Assembly (NCBI GenBank): GCA_023667145.1
Contig: JAMPAQ010000001.1
Span: forward strand, 1,564,856-1,628,855
Length of the DNA: 64,000 nt
Source: Pseudoflavonifractor sp.
GTDB lineage: Bacteria > Bacteroidota > Bacteroidia > Bacteroidales > Muribaculaceae
Reading direction: 5' to 3'
Of this stretch, positions 26,285 to 35,667 are shown one piece after another; positions within the stretch are counted from its first letter, which is position 1, and the number at the start of each line of letters is the position of its first letter. The notes beneath the pieces are model-generated. The model saw only the letters and a program-made list of their open reading frames with translations, did no database searches and was not told the origin of the DNA. Made by a program: the position numbers and the translations under genes.

Positions 26285-27898
26285 ATGAAAAAGATTAATC
26301 CCGTAGCCTGGATTCCCCTGTCTATAGCCATATCGCTTGTCGCTGGAATATGGCTCGGCTCATATCTCCGTGGCAGAGAGTCGTCTATCGGCGGAATAAA
26401 CAAGCTCAACACCATCCTCGGCATAATCAACAACGAGTATGTCGATACGGTCGATATTGACAATATAATAGAATTGTCCATTCCCGGTATTCTTGCCAAC
26501 CTCGACCCACACTCGACCTATATTCCCGCGTCAGACCTGCGGGCGGTGAATGACGAACTTGAGGGGTCGTTCTCGGGAATAGGCATACAGTTCTCGATAA
26601 TGAATGACACGATATCGGTCATAGAGTCAATCGCGGGTGGCCCGTCAGAAAAGATTGGAATCATGGCCGGCGACCGCATCGTCCAGATCGGCGACTCCGT
26701 CGTGGCCGGAATAGGCATAACCAATGAGCAGGTGCTGTCGATGCTTCGCGGGCCAGAGGGCACAAAGGTGAGACTCGGCATCAAGCGAAACTCCTCCCGC
26801 AAGATTCTGTCATACGAGGTCACACGCGGAGCGATACCCGTGACATCGGTTGACGCGGCATATATCATATCGCCGGGCATCGGGTATGTGAAGGTGAATA
26901 AGTTTGGACGGACGACTTACGACGAATTCCTAACCGCGCTCACATCGCTCAAACGTCAGGGTGCGACAAAATATCTCGTGGATCTCCGTGGCAACGGAGG
27001 CGGGTACATGGAAATTGCCATATTGATGGCCAACGAGTTCCTGGCCGAGGGCTCTCCCATCGTGTATACCAAGGGACGTAACGGCGTGCAGGATCCTGCA
27101 TTCAGCGACGGGAACGGCTCGTTCCGCGACGCTGAGGTTGCCGTGTTGATTGACGAGTTCTCCGCGAGCGCGAGCGAGATTTTCGCGGGAGCAATACAGG
27201 ATAACGACCGTGGGCTTATCATAGGCCGGCGCTCTTTTGGCAAGGGACTCGTGCAACGTCAGTCGGTCTTACCCGACAGCAGCGCCCTGCGGCTGACAAT
27301 CGCCCGTTACTATACACCATCTGGACGTTGCATACAGAAGGAATATACCCCCGGGAAGGGCGACTCATACAGCAGCGAGATTATCGACCGATACAGCCAC
27401 GGGGAGGCATATAACGCCGACAGCATGAAGATAGACCGCTCACAGTTGTTCCATACAGCCGGTGGCCGTGAGGTATATGGCGGCGGTGGCATCATTCCCG
27501 ACGTGTTCACGCCAAACGACACGACCGGTGTAAGCTCGTACTACATGGATGTTGCCAATGCCGGACTGCTTCAACGATTTGCGTTCTACTACACCGACCT
27601 AAACCGTGAGACCTTGAGCGAGAGCCGGGATGTGGCACATCTGCTAAAGCTGCTGCCGTCAGATGATATATTGTTGCAGTCATTTGTGCGCTATGCGGCG
27701 CATAATGGTGTTCCGGCACGATGGTATTATATCAACCGGTCCCACGACTTGCTCGTCAATCAGCTGAAGGCTCTTATCGCCCGCGACATACTCGGGTATG
27801 ACGCGTTCTACACAATCTATAACCAACGCGACAAGAGCGTCGGCACGGCCATCGAGCAACTCAACAAGGGCAATGCCCGTTTCCCTATCGGTAATTAG
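26285..27898 (+). CDS. C-terminal processing peptidase, S41 family
   Basis: A periplasmic serine protease of 537 residues. An N-terminal signal anchor (about 8-28) is followed by a PDZ domain (about 85-175; FSGIGIQFSIM, then IAGGPSEKIGIMAGDRIVQIGD) and the S41 catalytic core, with nucleophile Ser in SASASEIFAGA and the general-base Lys in RRSFGKGLVQ. A helical extension of about 130 residues follows. CtpA/Prc relatives trim or degrade envelope proteins. The targets here are unknown. Confidence 0.94.
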   Translation: MKKINPVAWIPLSIAISLVAGIWLGSYLRGRESSIGGINKLNTILGIINNEYVDTVDIDNIIELSIPGILANLDPHSTYIPASDLRAVNDELEGSFSGIGIQFSIMNDTISVIESIAGGPSEKIGIMAGDRIVQIGDSVVAGIGITNEQVLSMLRGPEGTKVRLGIKRNSSRKILSYEVTRGAIPVTSVDAAYIISPGIGYVKVNKFGRTTYDEFLTALTSLKRQGATKYLVDLRGNGGGYMEIAILMANEFLAEGSPIVYTKGRNGVQDPAFSDGNGSFRDAEVAVLIDEFSASASEIFAGAIQDNDRGLIIGRRSFGKGLVQRQSVLPDSSALRLTIARYYTPSGRCIQKEYTPGKGDSYSSEIIDRYSHGEAYNADSMKIDRSQLFHTAGGREVYGGGGIIPDVFTPNDTTGVSSYYMDVANAGLLQRFAFYYTDLNRETLSESRDVAHLLKLLPSDDILLQSFVRYAAHNGVPARWYYINRSHDLLVNQLKALIARDILGYDAFYTIYNQRDKSVGTAIEQLNKGNARFPIGN

Positions 27899-27936
27899 GG
27901 TCTGTCCCCTCTCATTGTCGCTTAAATCTGAAGTGA

Positions 27937-28509
27937 ATGGATAAGCATGATATACGTCAGGAGATGAGGCAGCGGAAATCCCGGTTGACAGATTGGGAGC
28001 GTCGGGCGCGTGCTGAGATGATATTCAGACGTGTTGTGGGAATACCCCGGTTTGCCACAGCGCGTAATGTCCTCGCATACCATGCACTGCCCGACGAGGT
28101 TCCAACCGCAGATATTTTAAGGCGATGCGCCGCTGTGAAAGAGTTGTTCCTTCCCCGCGTGCATGGCGATACGCTTGAGATACTCCCCTATCGTCCCGAC
28201 ATGATGCAGCGTGGCTCATTCCAGATAATGGAGCCTATGGGGCATGACACTGTTGATGTAAGGATGATGGATGTAATCATAGTCCCCGGTGTCGCGTTTG
28301 ACCGCGCCGGAAACCGCGTGGGCCGGGGTAAGGGATATTACGACCGGCTGCTTGAGTCACACGGCGACGCGGTCCTCATAGGTATCGGTTATGACTTCCA
28401 GCTCGTAGAGGGGATAGAGTCGGAGCCGCATGACGTGAGGATGGACTATATTGTGACCGACAAGGAGATTATACTGACTAATGCCAATCAAGACTATGCC
28501 ATTGGTTAA
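27937..28509 (+). CDS. fau: 5-formyltetrahydrofolate cyclo-ligase
   Basis: It converts 5-formyl-THF to 5,10-methenyl-THF with ATP, recovering stored folate. At 190 residues it has the start DIRQEMRQRKSRLTDWE, the folate/phosphate segment PGVAFDRAGNRVGRGKGYYDRLL and the C-terminal strand GIGYDFQLV. Its last 29 bp overlap the next gene, implying cotranscription and perhaps coupled translation. Confidence 0.94.
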   Translation: MDKHDIRQEMRQRKSRLTDWERRARAEMIFRRVVGIPRFATARNVLAYHALPDEVPTADILRRCAAVKELFLPRVHGDTLEILPYRPDMMQRGSFQIMEPMGHDTVDVRMMDVIIVPGVAFDRAGNRVGRGKGYYDRLLESHGDAVLIGIGYDFQLVEGIESEPHDVRMDYIVTDKEIILTNANQDYAIG

Positions 28510-29212
28510 CAACGATACGATACTTTCAGACATCATAGCCGCAGAGCCGGCGATAATTCCCGTGATAAACCGATTTGGCATATATCTCGGGTGCAGCGAC
28601 TATACTGTCTCGGCGATATGCCGCAGCATGGGACTCAATGTCGATTTTCTCGTGACTGTGCTCAATACGTTCATCAATGATGAGTATTTCCCGGAGAATA
28701 GTCTACGTTCGTTTTGCGCCTCGACCTTGACGGCATATCTCCGGCAGACCAATGAGGCATACCTGCATGTGTCGCTTCCCAATATCCGTCGTCACTTCAA
28801 GTCTCTCATGACTGTAAGCGGCGATGACAACAACCTGCCGATCATCTATGACTTTTTCAACGAGTTGAGCGAAGATATAGTCTCAAGGACTGAGCGTGAC
28901 AAGGCATGGTTCGCGGAAATCGCCGATATGGAGGCAGAGATTGAGACTAAGGACCTGACATTGCCAGAGGAACTCGGCGCTGCACTGTGTGACACATCAT
29001 TGGCCGACAAGTTGCACGACCTGAAAAGCATGTTCATACGACATCTGTCAGGTCAATATGACGCAAACCTATGCTATGCCGTGCTTGTGTCGGTGATCGC
29101 GCTTGAGAAAGATGTGAGGCAGAATGACCGCATACGCAACCGCATCCTTGTACCGCTGTCGGAAAAGATGCGTGAGGTACTTGCTTGTGATAACCATGGT
29201 CGTGAGCTATGA
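28481..29212 (+). CDS. RIC/ScdA-like protein, hemerythrin-like C-terminus without its histidines
   Basis: A 243-residue cytoplasmic protein (228 from the ATG at 28496). Residues 15-62 match the ScdA_N/DUF542 pattern of iron-sulfur-cluster repair (RIC) proteins: SDIIAAEPAIIPVINRFGI, then a G-C pair where RIC has F-C-C-G-G, then CRSMGLNVDFLVTVLN. The rest is helical, and YLRQTNEAYLHVSLPNIRRHF recalls the hemerythrin domain of RIC proteins, but the regular iron-binding histidines are not evident. It overlaps a LuxR-type gene by 4 bp, so I infer a joint sensor-regulator role. The family assignment is from pattern only. Confidence 0.6.
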   Translation: MPIKTMPLVNNDTILSDIIAAEPAIIPVINRFGIYLGCSDYTVSAICRSMGLNVDFLVTVLNTFINDEYFPENSLRSFCASTLTAYLRQTNEAYLHVSLPNIRRHFKSLMTVSGDDNNLPIIYDFFNELSEDIVSRTERDKAWFAEIADMEAEIETKDLTLPEELGAALCDTSLADKLHDLKSMFIRHLSGQYDANLCYAVLVSVIALEKDVRQNDRIRNRILVPLSEKMREVLACDNHGREL

Positions 29213-29760
29213 TTCAGGCATATATCATTACACACAACACGCTTGAGTCGCTTGGCCTGAAATATCTACTGTCGCGGTATTTTGACATAGAGGCCACGGT
29301 CTTGCCCGAGGTCCCCGACGTGACCGCCGGTGAGGCCGGTTCTGCGGCGATGTTCTTTACCGACACCGAGACATTTGCCGTCAGACAGGAATTCTTTATA
29401 CCGCGCCGTCCCCGCACGGTAATCATCACTCCCGGGACCAATGGTCAGTCCCTGTCACAGGTCATAGCCTCGGGCGACAGTGCCAGCCGCATTGTCGAAC
29501 GGCTGCAAGACCTTTTGGCCGATTGTCCACAGGACTCCCCTGCCCCGTCTCCATTGTCCCAGCGTGAGATAGATGTGTTGAGTCTTGTAGCTAAAGGCCA
29601 TATAAACAAGGAGATAGCCGATGAGCTATCAATCAGTCTCAACACAGTGTTGTCCCATCGTAAGAACATAACTTCCAAACTCGGCATAAGGTCAGTATCG
29701 GGCTTGGCATTCTATGCCATAATGCACGGATATGTGTCCGGCTCTGACCTGCGGCATTAG
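29209..29760 (+). CDS. LuxR-type regulator with degenerate receiver domain
   Basis: A 183-residue protein. Its N-terminal 100 residues resemble a response-regulator receiver in secondary structure, but no phosphoacceptor Asp sits at the end of strand 3 (GSAAMFFTDTETF), and the other acidic-pocket residues are missing. A clear LuxR/GerE helix-turn-helix follows (about 115-178): LSQREIDVLSLVAKGHINKEIADELSISLNTVLSHRKNITSKLG. It overlaps the RIC-like gene by 4 bp (ATGA). It probably acts independently of phosphorylation. Confidence 0.88.
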   Translation: MIQAYIITHNTLESLGLKYLLSRYFDIEATVLPEVPDVTAGEAGSAAMFFTDTETFAVRQEFFIPRRPRTVIITPGTNGQSLSQVIASGDSASRIVERLQDLLADCPQDSPAPSPLSQREIDVLSLVAKGHINKEIADELSISLNTVLSHRKNITSKLGIRSVSGLAFYAIMHGYVSGSDLRH

Positions 29761-29799
29761 CCCTGTCGGCCGGCAATTTGAAACAAGCAAACTATAGTC

Positions 29800-31776
29800 A
29801 TGATCTCAATAAACAATCTGTCAGTAGAGTTTAGCGCAAAGTCATTGTTTGACAACATAAACTACGTAATCAACAAGAAAGACAAGATAGCGCTTGTCGG
29901 TAAAAACGGAGCCGGCAAGTCGACCATGCTCAAGATTATATGCGGACTCCAGAAGCCGACATCGGGCTCGGTAGCCGTGCCGCAAGATGTCACGATAGGC
30001 TACCTGCCACAGCAGATGGTGCTGTCTGACGCGCTGACAGTGATGGAGGAGGTGCGCAAGGCGTTCTCCCACATCGACCGCTTACATGCCGAGATGGACG
30101 AGATAAACGCCGAGTTGCTCAAAAGGGATGACTATGAGAGCGACGGTTACCATAAGTTGATTGAGCGCTTATCGTCGATAACCGAACGTATCGCCATAGA
30201 GGACAGTGAGAACTTTGAGGGGGAGATGGAGCGGACTCTTACGGGACTCGGCTTCACGCGTGACGATTTCAATCGACCCACGTCTGAGTTCTCGGGAGGC
30301 TGGCGTATGCGCATCGAGCTGGCAAAGCTGCTGTTGCAGCGGCCCGACGTGCTGTTACTCGACGAGCCGACCAACCACCTCGACATCGAGTCGATACAGT
30401 GGCTTGAGAATTTCCTTATCACCAAGGCCAATGCCGTTGTACTCGTGTCACATGACCGTGCATTCATCGACAATGTCACCAACCGTACAATCGAAATCTC
30501 ATTGGGTCACATATACGACTACAATGTGAACTATTCCAAGTATGTGCAGCTCAGGCAGGAACGTATCGAGCAGCAGATGAGGGCCTATCAGAATCAGCAA
30601 AAACAGATACAGGACACGGAGGAATTTATCGAGCGGTTCAGATATAAGGCGACAAAAGCCGTGCAGGTGCAGAGCCGCATGAAGCAGTTGGCCAAAATAG
30701 AGCGAATAGAGGTTGACGAGGTAGATACCTCCCACCTCAATCTCAAGTTCCCGCCGGCACCGAGGTCGGGCGACTATCCCGTCATAGCCGACAATGTCGG
30801 CAAGGCATACGGCGACCATCAGGTGTTTGACCATGCGACATTCACCATCAAGCGTGGCGAGAAAGTAGCCTTTGTCGGTAAGAACGGCGAGGGTAAGTCT
30901 ACTCTTGTCAAATGTATCATGGGAGAGATACCGTTCACAGGTACGCTAAAGATAGGCCATAATGTCAAAATCGGATATTTCGCGCAAAACCAGGCTCAGC
31001 TGCTCGATGGTGAGATAACCGTGTTTGACACAATTGACCGTGTGGCGGTCGGTGATATCCGCACCAAGATACGTGACATACTTGGCGCGTTCATGTTTGG
31101 AGGCGAGGCATCGGACAAGAAGGTCAAGGTGCTCTCGGGAGGAGAAAAGACGCGCCTTGCCATGATAAGGTTGTTGCTTGAGCCTGTCAACCTGCTCATA
31201 CTCGACGAACCTACCAACCACCTTGACATGAAGACCAAGGACATATTGAAGCAAGCGATAAAGGACTTCAACGGGACGGTGATTGTGGTGTCGCATGACC
31301 GTGAGTTTCTTGATGGCCTCGTCGAGAAAGTGTATGAGTTTGGCGGCGGTAAGGTCAAGGAATGTCTCGGAGGCATCTATGAGTTTCTTGAGAAGAAAAA
31401 ACTCGCATCATTGCAAGAGCTTGAGCTGTCGTCAAGGAAACCAGCCGCTATCCCGACGGCCAAACAGGCAAGCAAGCCCGCGACCCCAACTGCGACGGTC
31501 GCCAAGTCGCCCGATAAATCCACAAGGCAGCAATCGTATGCCGAGCAGCGCGAACGTGAGAAAACCGCACGCCGGCTGCGCAAGAAAGTCGAGGAGGCAG
31601 AGGCCGGGATTGCTGCTATAGAGGCTAAGATCGCGGAGGTCGAGCAGCGCATATCGTCAGGAGATATTGATGACAATATATTTAATGACCACGCGGCATT
31701 GCAGAAACAACAGGAAAATGCCATGAGCATCTGGGAACTTGCCACCATCGAGCTTGAGGAATTCCTCGCCGGATAG
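29800..31776 (+). CDS. ABC-F family ATPase (Uup/YdiF-like)
   Basis: A 658-residue cytoplasmic protein with two ABC domains and no membrane part. The first has Walker A GKNGAGKS, signature FSGGWRMR and LLLDEPTNHLD. The second has GKNGEGKS, LSGGEKTR and LILDEPTNHLD. A linker of about 70 residues rich in Gln and Arg lies between. A C-terminal coiled-coil domain (about 590-655) resembles the Uup DNA-binding tail. ABC-F proteins act on ribosomes; this subgroup is housekeeping and not an obvious resistance determinant. Confidence 0.93.
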   Translation: MISINNLSVEFSAKSLFDNINYVINKKDKIALVGKNGAGKSTMLKIICGLQKPTSGSVAVPQDVTIGYLPQQMVLSDALTVMEEVRKAFSHIDRLHAEMDEINAELLKRDDYESDGYHKLIERLSSITERIAIEDSENFEGEMERTLTGLGFTRDDFNRPTSEFSGGWRMRIELAKLLLQRPDVLLLDEPTNHLDIESIQWLENFLITKANAVVLVSHDRAFIDNVTNRTIEISLGHIYDYNVNYSKYVQLRQERIEQQMRAYQNQQKQIQDTEEFIERFRYKATKAVQVQSRMKQLAKIERIEVDEVDTSHLNLKFPPAPRSGDYPVIADNVGKAYGDHQVFDHATFTIKRGEKVAFVGKNGEGKSTLVKCIMGEIPFTGTLKIGHNVKIGYFAQNQAQLLDGEITVFDTIDRVAVGDIRTKIRDILGAFMFGGEASDKKVKVLSGGEKTRLAMIRLLLEPVNLLILDEPTNHLDMKTKDILKQAIKDFNGTVIVVSHDREFLDGLVEKVYEFGGGKVKECLGGIYEFLEKKKLASLQELELSSRKPAAIPTAKQASKPATPTATVAKSPDKSTRQQSYAEQREREKTARRLRKKVEEAEAGIAAIEAKIAEVEQRISSGDIDDNIFNDHAALQKQQENAMSIWELATIELEEFLAG

Positions 31777-31851
31777 CATTGTTGTATCACGTCGATTGAT
31801 AGCGACTTGGAATATCAACGAGAATAGCCTCTCTCCGAGACATGACATTTT

Positions 31852-31884
31852 TTTGTTAAAATACGCCTCGATGTGTTACGTTTG
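31852..31884 (+). promoter_or_regulatory. Promoter of the ECF sigma cassette
   Basis: TTTG (31852-31855) and TACGTTTG (31877-31884) are 21 bp apart, a canonical housekeeping promoter 34 bp before the ATG at 31918. It also argues against the ATG at 31873, which lies inside it. Confidence 0.65.
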
Positions 31885-31917
31885 CGCATCACAATCGTAT
31901 CAATAGTAAAGAACACG

Positions 31918-32397
31918 ATGAAAAAGGACGCGCTGACACCGACATTCATTGACATTCGGAGCAAACTGCATCGGATTGCCATGAGGCTTCTTCAAAACGA
32001 TGAGGATGCCGAGGATGCCGTTCAGGACACCTTTGAGAAATTGTGGTCGCGAGATAAAATCGAGTCCGACGCCGAGGCCAGGAATAAATTGGTGCATGTG
32101 CTTCGCAACACTTGCATAGACCGCCTCAGGGCCCCCCATACCGTGCCGTTGGAATCCGTTGGATCGGAAACACAATATGGTTACGAGACACCGACGGAAG
32201 ATATGGAGAGGTATGAGAGATTGATTGTCTGGGGATTGACTGATATGCAAATGCGCATTTACAATCTCGTCACTCACGATTGTCTCGAATATGAGGAGGT
32301 AGCCCGACGGCTGGATATGTCAGTCGAGGCCGTGAGGATGAACATGAGCCGCGCACGCAAACGGATTCGTGAAAACATTAAAATGATTGACCGATGA
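31918..32397 (+). CDS. ECF RNA polymerase sigma factor
   Basis: A 159-residue group IV sigma factor starting MKKDALTPTF. Region 2 is visible as LHRIAMRLLQNDEDAEDAVQDTFEKLWSR with promoter-melting residues after it (NKLVHVLRNTCIDRLRA). Region 4 is YNLVTHDCLEYEEVARRLDMSVEAVRMNMSRARKRIREN, its -35-binding helix-turn-helix. The stop overlaps the next start by 4 bp (ATGA). It probably controls this cassette, as Bacteroidales ECF factors commonly do next to an anti-sigma and an outer-membrane receptor gene. Confidence 0.92.
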   Translation: MKKDALTPTFIDIRSKLHRIAMRLLQNDEDAEDAVQDTFEKLWSRDKIESDAEARNKLVHVLRNTCIDRLRAPHTVPLESVGSETQYGYETPTEDMERYERLIVWGLTDMQMRIYNLVTHDCLEYEEVARRLDMSVEAVRMNMSRARKRIRENIKMIDR

Positions 32398-32888
32398 AGA
32401 CCGACGAATTAAACTTGACCATTGAGGAGCTGGACGAACTTTGCCGTCTCTATATGGACTGCAAGCTGTCCGTCTTGGAGGAAAAAGAGTTGGAATACAT
32501 CCTGACCCATACCTCCATGACTTCGGAGCAGATCGCCGAGGTAAGGGTGCTTATGAGTATCCCATCGCTACCGCAGACTCACGAGCCTATTCACAAGACA
32601 AAATTCTGGAATTGGAGGTATGTCTCAGGCATCGCCGCAAGTGTCGCGATACTATTGTCGGTGGCCCTGCATTATACGTTCTCTCATAGCGCCAAGCCAT
32701 CCGATGTCAATTCAGATGTCTACGTTGTCGCTTACAGCCACGGTGCGCGTCTGAGTGACAAAGAGGCGGCCTCAGCCAACAACCTCGCGATGGCAAAAGC
32801 AGACTCACTGATGAACCTCGCCTCATTGACCGAACGCGAATATATGCTCAAGGCCAACGATATAATCAACGAAACTCTCAACAACTAA
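32394..32888 (+). CDS. Probable membrane-bound anti-sigma factor
   Basis: A 164-residue protein. An N-terminal cytoplasmic helical part (1-70; L-N-L-T-I-E-E-L-D-E-L-C-R-L-Y) is followed by one membrane helix (YVSGIAASVAILLSVALHYTF, about 76-96) and a periplasmic tail of about 65 residues. Size, topology and coupling to the ECF sigma gene suggest an anti-sigma factor; there is no FecR domain. This is an inference from context, and I see no recognised family signature. Confidence 0.7.
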   Translation: MKTDELNLTIEELDELCRLYMDCKLSVLEEKELEYILTHTSMTSEQIAEVRVLMSIPSLPQTHEPIHKTKFWNWRYVSGIAASVAILLSVALHYTFSHSAKPSDVNSDVYVVAYSHGARLSDKEAASANNLAMAKADSLMNLASLTEREYMLKANDIINETLNN

Positions 32889-32900
32889 CCTCCACACATT

Positions 32901-33284
32901 ATGAAAAAGTACATACTGACATTACTGTTCTCAATACTTTCGATAGCCGCGTTTGCAAAAGCCCCTAACCTGCATGTCGAGAAGATGTTTGACGGTTCCT
33001 ATAACGCCAATAAAAGTGTCTCGCTCAATGTCTCGCGCACTCCCGCCAAATATTTCAGAGGATGCACGGTCACCAACAACGCCTCTCTTGTCAAGAATGT
33101 GACACAACTGTTTGAAAAAGATCTGCCAAGAGCCACCCGCTCCCAAGATTTGACCAACAGCGGCACTCAATTCCGCTCAATGGTAATCATTAACAATGAT
33201 GAGGAGATATACATTGGCCTTAGCTATGATGCAAACAATGGTTGCTACCTTTTCATAAGCGGTCCGCAGAACGCATTTAAGTAA
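32901..33284 (+). CDS. Small exported protein, DUF6108-like
   Basis: A 127-residue protein with a signal peptide (MKKYILTLLFSILSIAAFA-K) and a mature domain that contains VSRTPAKYFRGCTV near the start and MVIINNDEEIYIGLSYD near the end. I recall this as the DUF6108 pattern found between ECF sigma/anti-sigma genes and receptor genes in Bacteroidales. Its location is the periplasm. The function is unknown; position and size would fit a sensor between receptor and anti-sigma, which is speculation. Confidence 0.7.
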   Translation: MKKYILTLLFSILSIAAFAKAPNLHVEKMFDGSYNANKSVSLNVSRTPAKYFRGCTVTNNASLVKNVTQLFEKDLPRATRSQDLTNSGTQFRSMVIINNDEEIYIGLSYDANNGCYLFISGPQNAFK

Positions 33285-33301
33285 CTTCTAATCACAATTA
33301 T

Positions 33302-35452
33302 ATGAACATTTCACGTAAGCTGCTCTTAGGAGCGGCCATACTCCCTGCGTCCCTTTTCGCACAGGAAACAACCGACTCCATTGCCGACTATTGGGAAAAA
33401 GAACTTGAACTCAACGAGGTGGTAGTCGTTGCCAAACGACCCGTTGTCAAACAACAAGAGGGCAAGATTGTCTATATTGTCAAGAACGACACTTACGCAA
33501 AGGGCCTTGACGGCGTAACGGTGCTTGACCGTATGCCCCGCGTATCAGTGACCAACGGCACAGTCAATGTAGCCGGAAAGGGAAACGTCCGCTACATCAT
33601 AGATGGCGTTTTGATGGAACTCGACGCATCGGCCATGTCCATGCGTCTCCAAAATCTCCGAGCCGAGGATATTGAGAAAATAGAACTTCTCACGACACCG
33701 CCCTCACGGTATGCCGTCGAGCCTAACGCAGCTTATATCTCCATCACCACACGTAACGAGACGCTTGGCACTCGTGGCAGCGTCTATGGATCGCTCAATC
33801 AAGGCGACAAACTGCGTGAATATTTCAGCGGCAGTGTCAGCCATACCACCCGCAAGGTAGACTTGTCGCTTGACGCGAGCGTGTCAAACTACTATACCAC
33901 CAACGACAATGACATGGAATATACGTTTATTGACGGCACTTCCTCCCGCCTGTCCTCCACACAGACACACTCACATCTGCTTGATGCCGGATTCAATGCC
34001 CTGTTCAGGTATAAATTTACAGCCAACATGAATTTAGGCGTGATTGCCAACTTCAACTATGGGTCAGCTACAAGCGATGGCACAAACACTACGGACTATG
34101 GAAGCTACTTGTCATCATCGTTGTCCCGCACTAAATCGCGCCCCAACAACGCGTTAACCCTCACTGGGTTTTACGACTGGACTTTCGGCAAGCAGGGCGA
34201 GAGTATGCAGCTGACATACAACTATTTCAAGCGTCATAGCCCTACAAAGTCCGAGATTACCACCGCATATAACAACGGCACTGACGATTACCATATCAAC
34301 GAAGATGGCACGAGCAACTATCGGTTTCATAGTGGTAAAGCTGATTTCAAGTTGCCGTACAAATGGGTACAATTGGAAGCCGGAGTCGCATATACCGACA
34401 TTCTTAACTCATCGGACAACTATATGATGTCGCATACAGTCGCTGTAGCGCCCATGTCAACTACCGAATCAAACATTTTTGAATACCGCGAGCGTATAGC
34501 CGCCGCATACTTGACGGCCTCGCGTAGTCTTGGTGCGGGATTCTGGGGTAAGGTCGGCCTACGGTATGAGTATACCTGGACTGAGGGCAACCAACTGTCC
34601 ATTGCTCAGATTGACAAGGATAAGTACGGACACCTGTTCCCTACCGTCAATCTTTCGTGGAATAAAAATGGCATCGGGTCATTCAATGTCAGCTATTCAA
34701 TGGGCATGGGCCGCCCTAACCTGTGGGAACTGAATCCGTTCAAATATTATTCCACCACCGATGAATACGCAGCCGGTAATCCCGCTTTGAAACCGACAAT
34801 ATACAACAATGCTGAAATCAATTACTATGGACTCGGCGGTCTGTATGCCGTGCTCTATACCTCATTCGCATCTGACGGTATCGGGTATATCCGCAGGTTT
34901 GATGAAAGCGGTATTGTAAGCACAATACCATACAACTGTCTGTCAACAAACAAGACCGGCCTGTATGCCAACTACAAGCGTAATCTTTTTGACCGTTGGG
35001 AGATGAAAGTCGGTGGCGAGGTGTTCCGCACATATTCGCATAGTGAGGCGGCAGAGTTCAAGCTGAACAAGATGGAAGATTGGTCGGGAAAACTTGAGTT
35101 GCAAACCAACGTGATGCTTAACCGACAGAAAACATTGATATTTTGTGCGCAGTTCACCCATTACTTTCCATGGCAGCAGAATCTCATAAATTATGAGTCG
35201 TTCCAGCTCTTCAATCTCTCATTGAGGTACTCGTTGCTCAACAATCGGTTGAACCTGCAATTGAAAGCCAACGACATCTTTGGTTGGAACAAGACCCGGT
35301 CGAGAGAACATTATGCCGATTACACCATCCGTCAGACATTCAATGCCCACACAGCCTACGTACTCCTTGGCATCAACTACAGGTTTGGCCGCGACAAGGT
35401 CAACGGTGTATCCAGAGCCCCAAAGGAAGATCAATCCCAACGTACAAAATAA
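33302..35452 (+). CDS. TonB-receptor-like outer-membrane beta-barrel protein
   Basis: A 716-residue outer-membrane protein. A signal peptide (to FAQ-E) is followed by a short acidic segment and a plug-like domain (about 35-145: VVVVAKRPVVKQQEGKIVYIV, GVTVLDRMPRVSV, GKGNVRYIIDGVLME). A barrel of many aromatic strands follows, ending N-Y-R-F-G plus a charged tail. It lacks the carboxypeptidase-like N-terminal domain of many relatives. It is the last gene of the ECF cassette; the substrate is unknown. A terminator follows at 35474-35506. Confidence 0.88.
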   Translation: MNISRKLLLGAAILPASLFAQETTDSIADYWEKELELNEVVVVAKRPVVKQQEGKIVYIVKNDTYAKGLDGVTVLDRMPRVSVTNGTVNVAGKGNVRYIIDGVLMELDASAMSMRLQNLRAEDIEKIELLTTPPSRYAVEPNAAYISITTRNETLGTRGSVYGSLNQGDKLREYFSGSVSHTTRKVDLSLDASVSNYYTTNDNDMEYTFIDGTSSRLSSTQTHSHLLDAGFNALFRYKFTANMNLGVIANFNYGSATSDGTNTTDYGSYLSSSLSRTKSRPNNALTLTGFYDWTFGKQGESMQLTYNYFKRHSPTKSEITTAYNNGTDDYHINEDGTSNYRFHSGKADFKLPYKWVQLEAGVAYTDILNSSDNYMMSHTVAVAPMSTTESNIFEYRERIAAAYLTASRSLGAGFWGKVGLRYEYTWTEGNQLSIAQIDKDKYGHLFPTVNLSWNKNGIGSFNVSYSMGMGRPNLWELNPFKYYSTTDEYAAGNPALKPTIYNNAEINYYGLGGLYAVLYTSFASDGIGYIRRFDESGIVSTIPYNCLSTNKTGLYANYKRNLFDRWEMKVGGEVFRTYSHSEAAEFKLNKMEDWSGKLELQTNVMLNRQKTLIFCAQFTHYFPWQQNLINYESFQLFNLSLRYSLLNNRLNLQLKANDIFGWNKTRSREHYADYTIRQTFNAHTAYVLLGINYRFGRDKVNGVSRAPKEDQSQRTK

Positions 35453-35473
35453 CAAATATATTCATGCAATCAG

Positions 35474-35506
35474 AAAAGTCCTTGGCAGTGATGTCCGGGA
35501 CTTTTT
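35474..35506 (+). terminator. Terminator of the ECF cassette
   Basis: AAAAGTCC (35474-35481) pairs with GGACTTTT, followed by a T run. Confidence 0.7.
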
Positions 35507-35575
35507 TCACATGTCTCGATGGCTGCGCATGAAAATTTGTGGGGCGCAATATCGGGGTTTCTCCAATTATTTTTG

Positions 35576-35583
35576 TAAATTTG
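35576..35583 (+). promoter_or_regulatory. dnaN promoter -7 element TAAATTTG
   Basis: A consensus -7 element 85 bp before the dnaN start, with GTTT about 15-19 bp upstream. Confidence 0.5.
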
Positions 35584-35667
35584 TAAAATGGAATCGGTGA
35601 CATCATGGCTTTGCCGTCTGATGCCCCGCAATGACCGCAAACGTAAACAAACAAAATACCATAGAAT

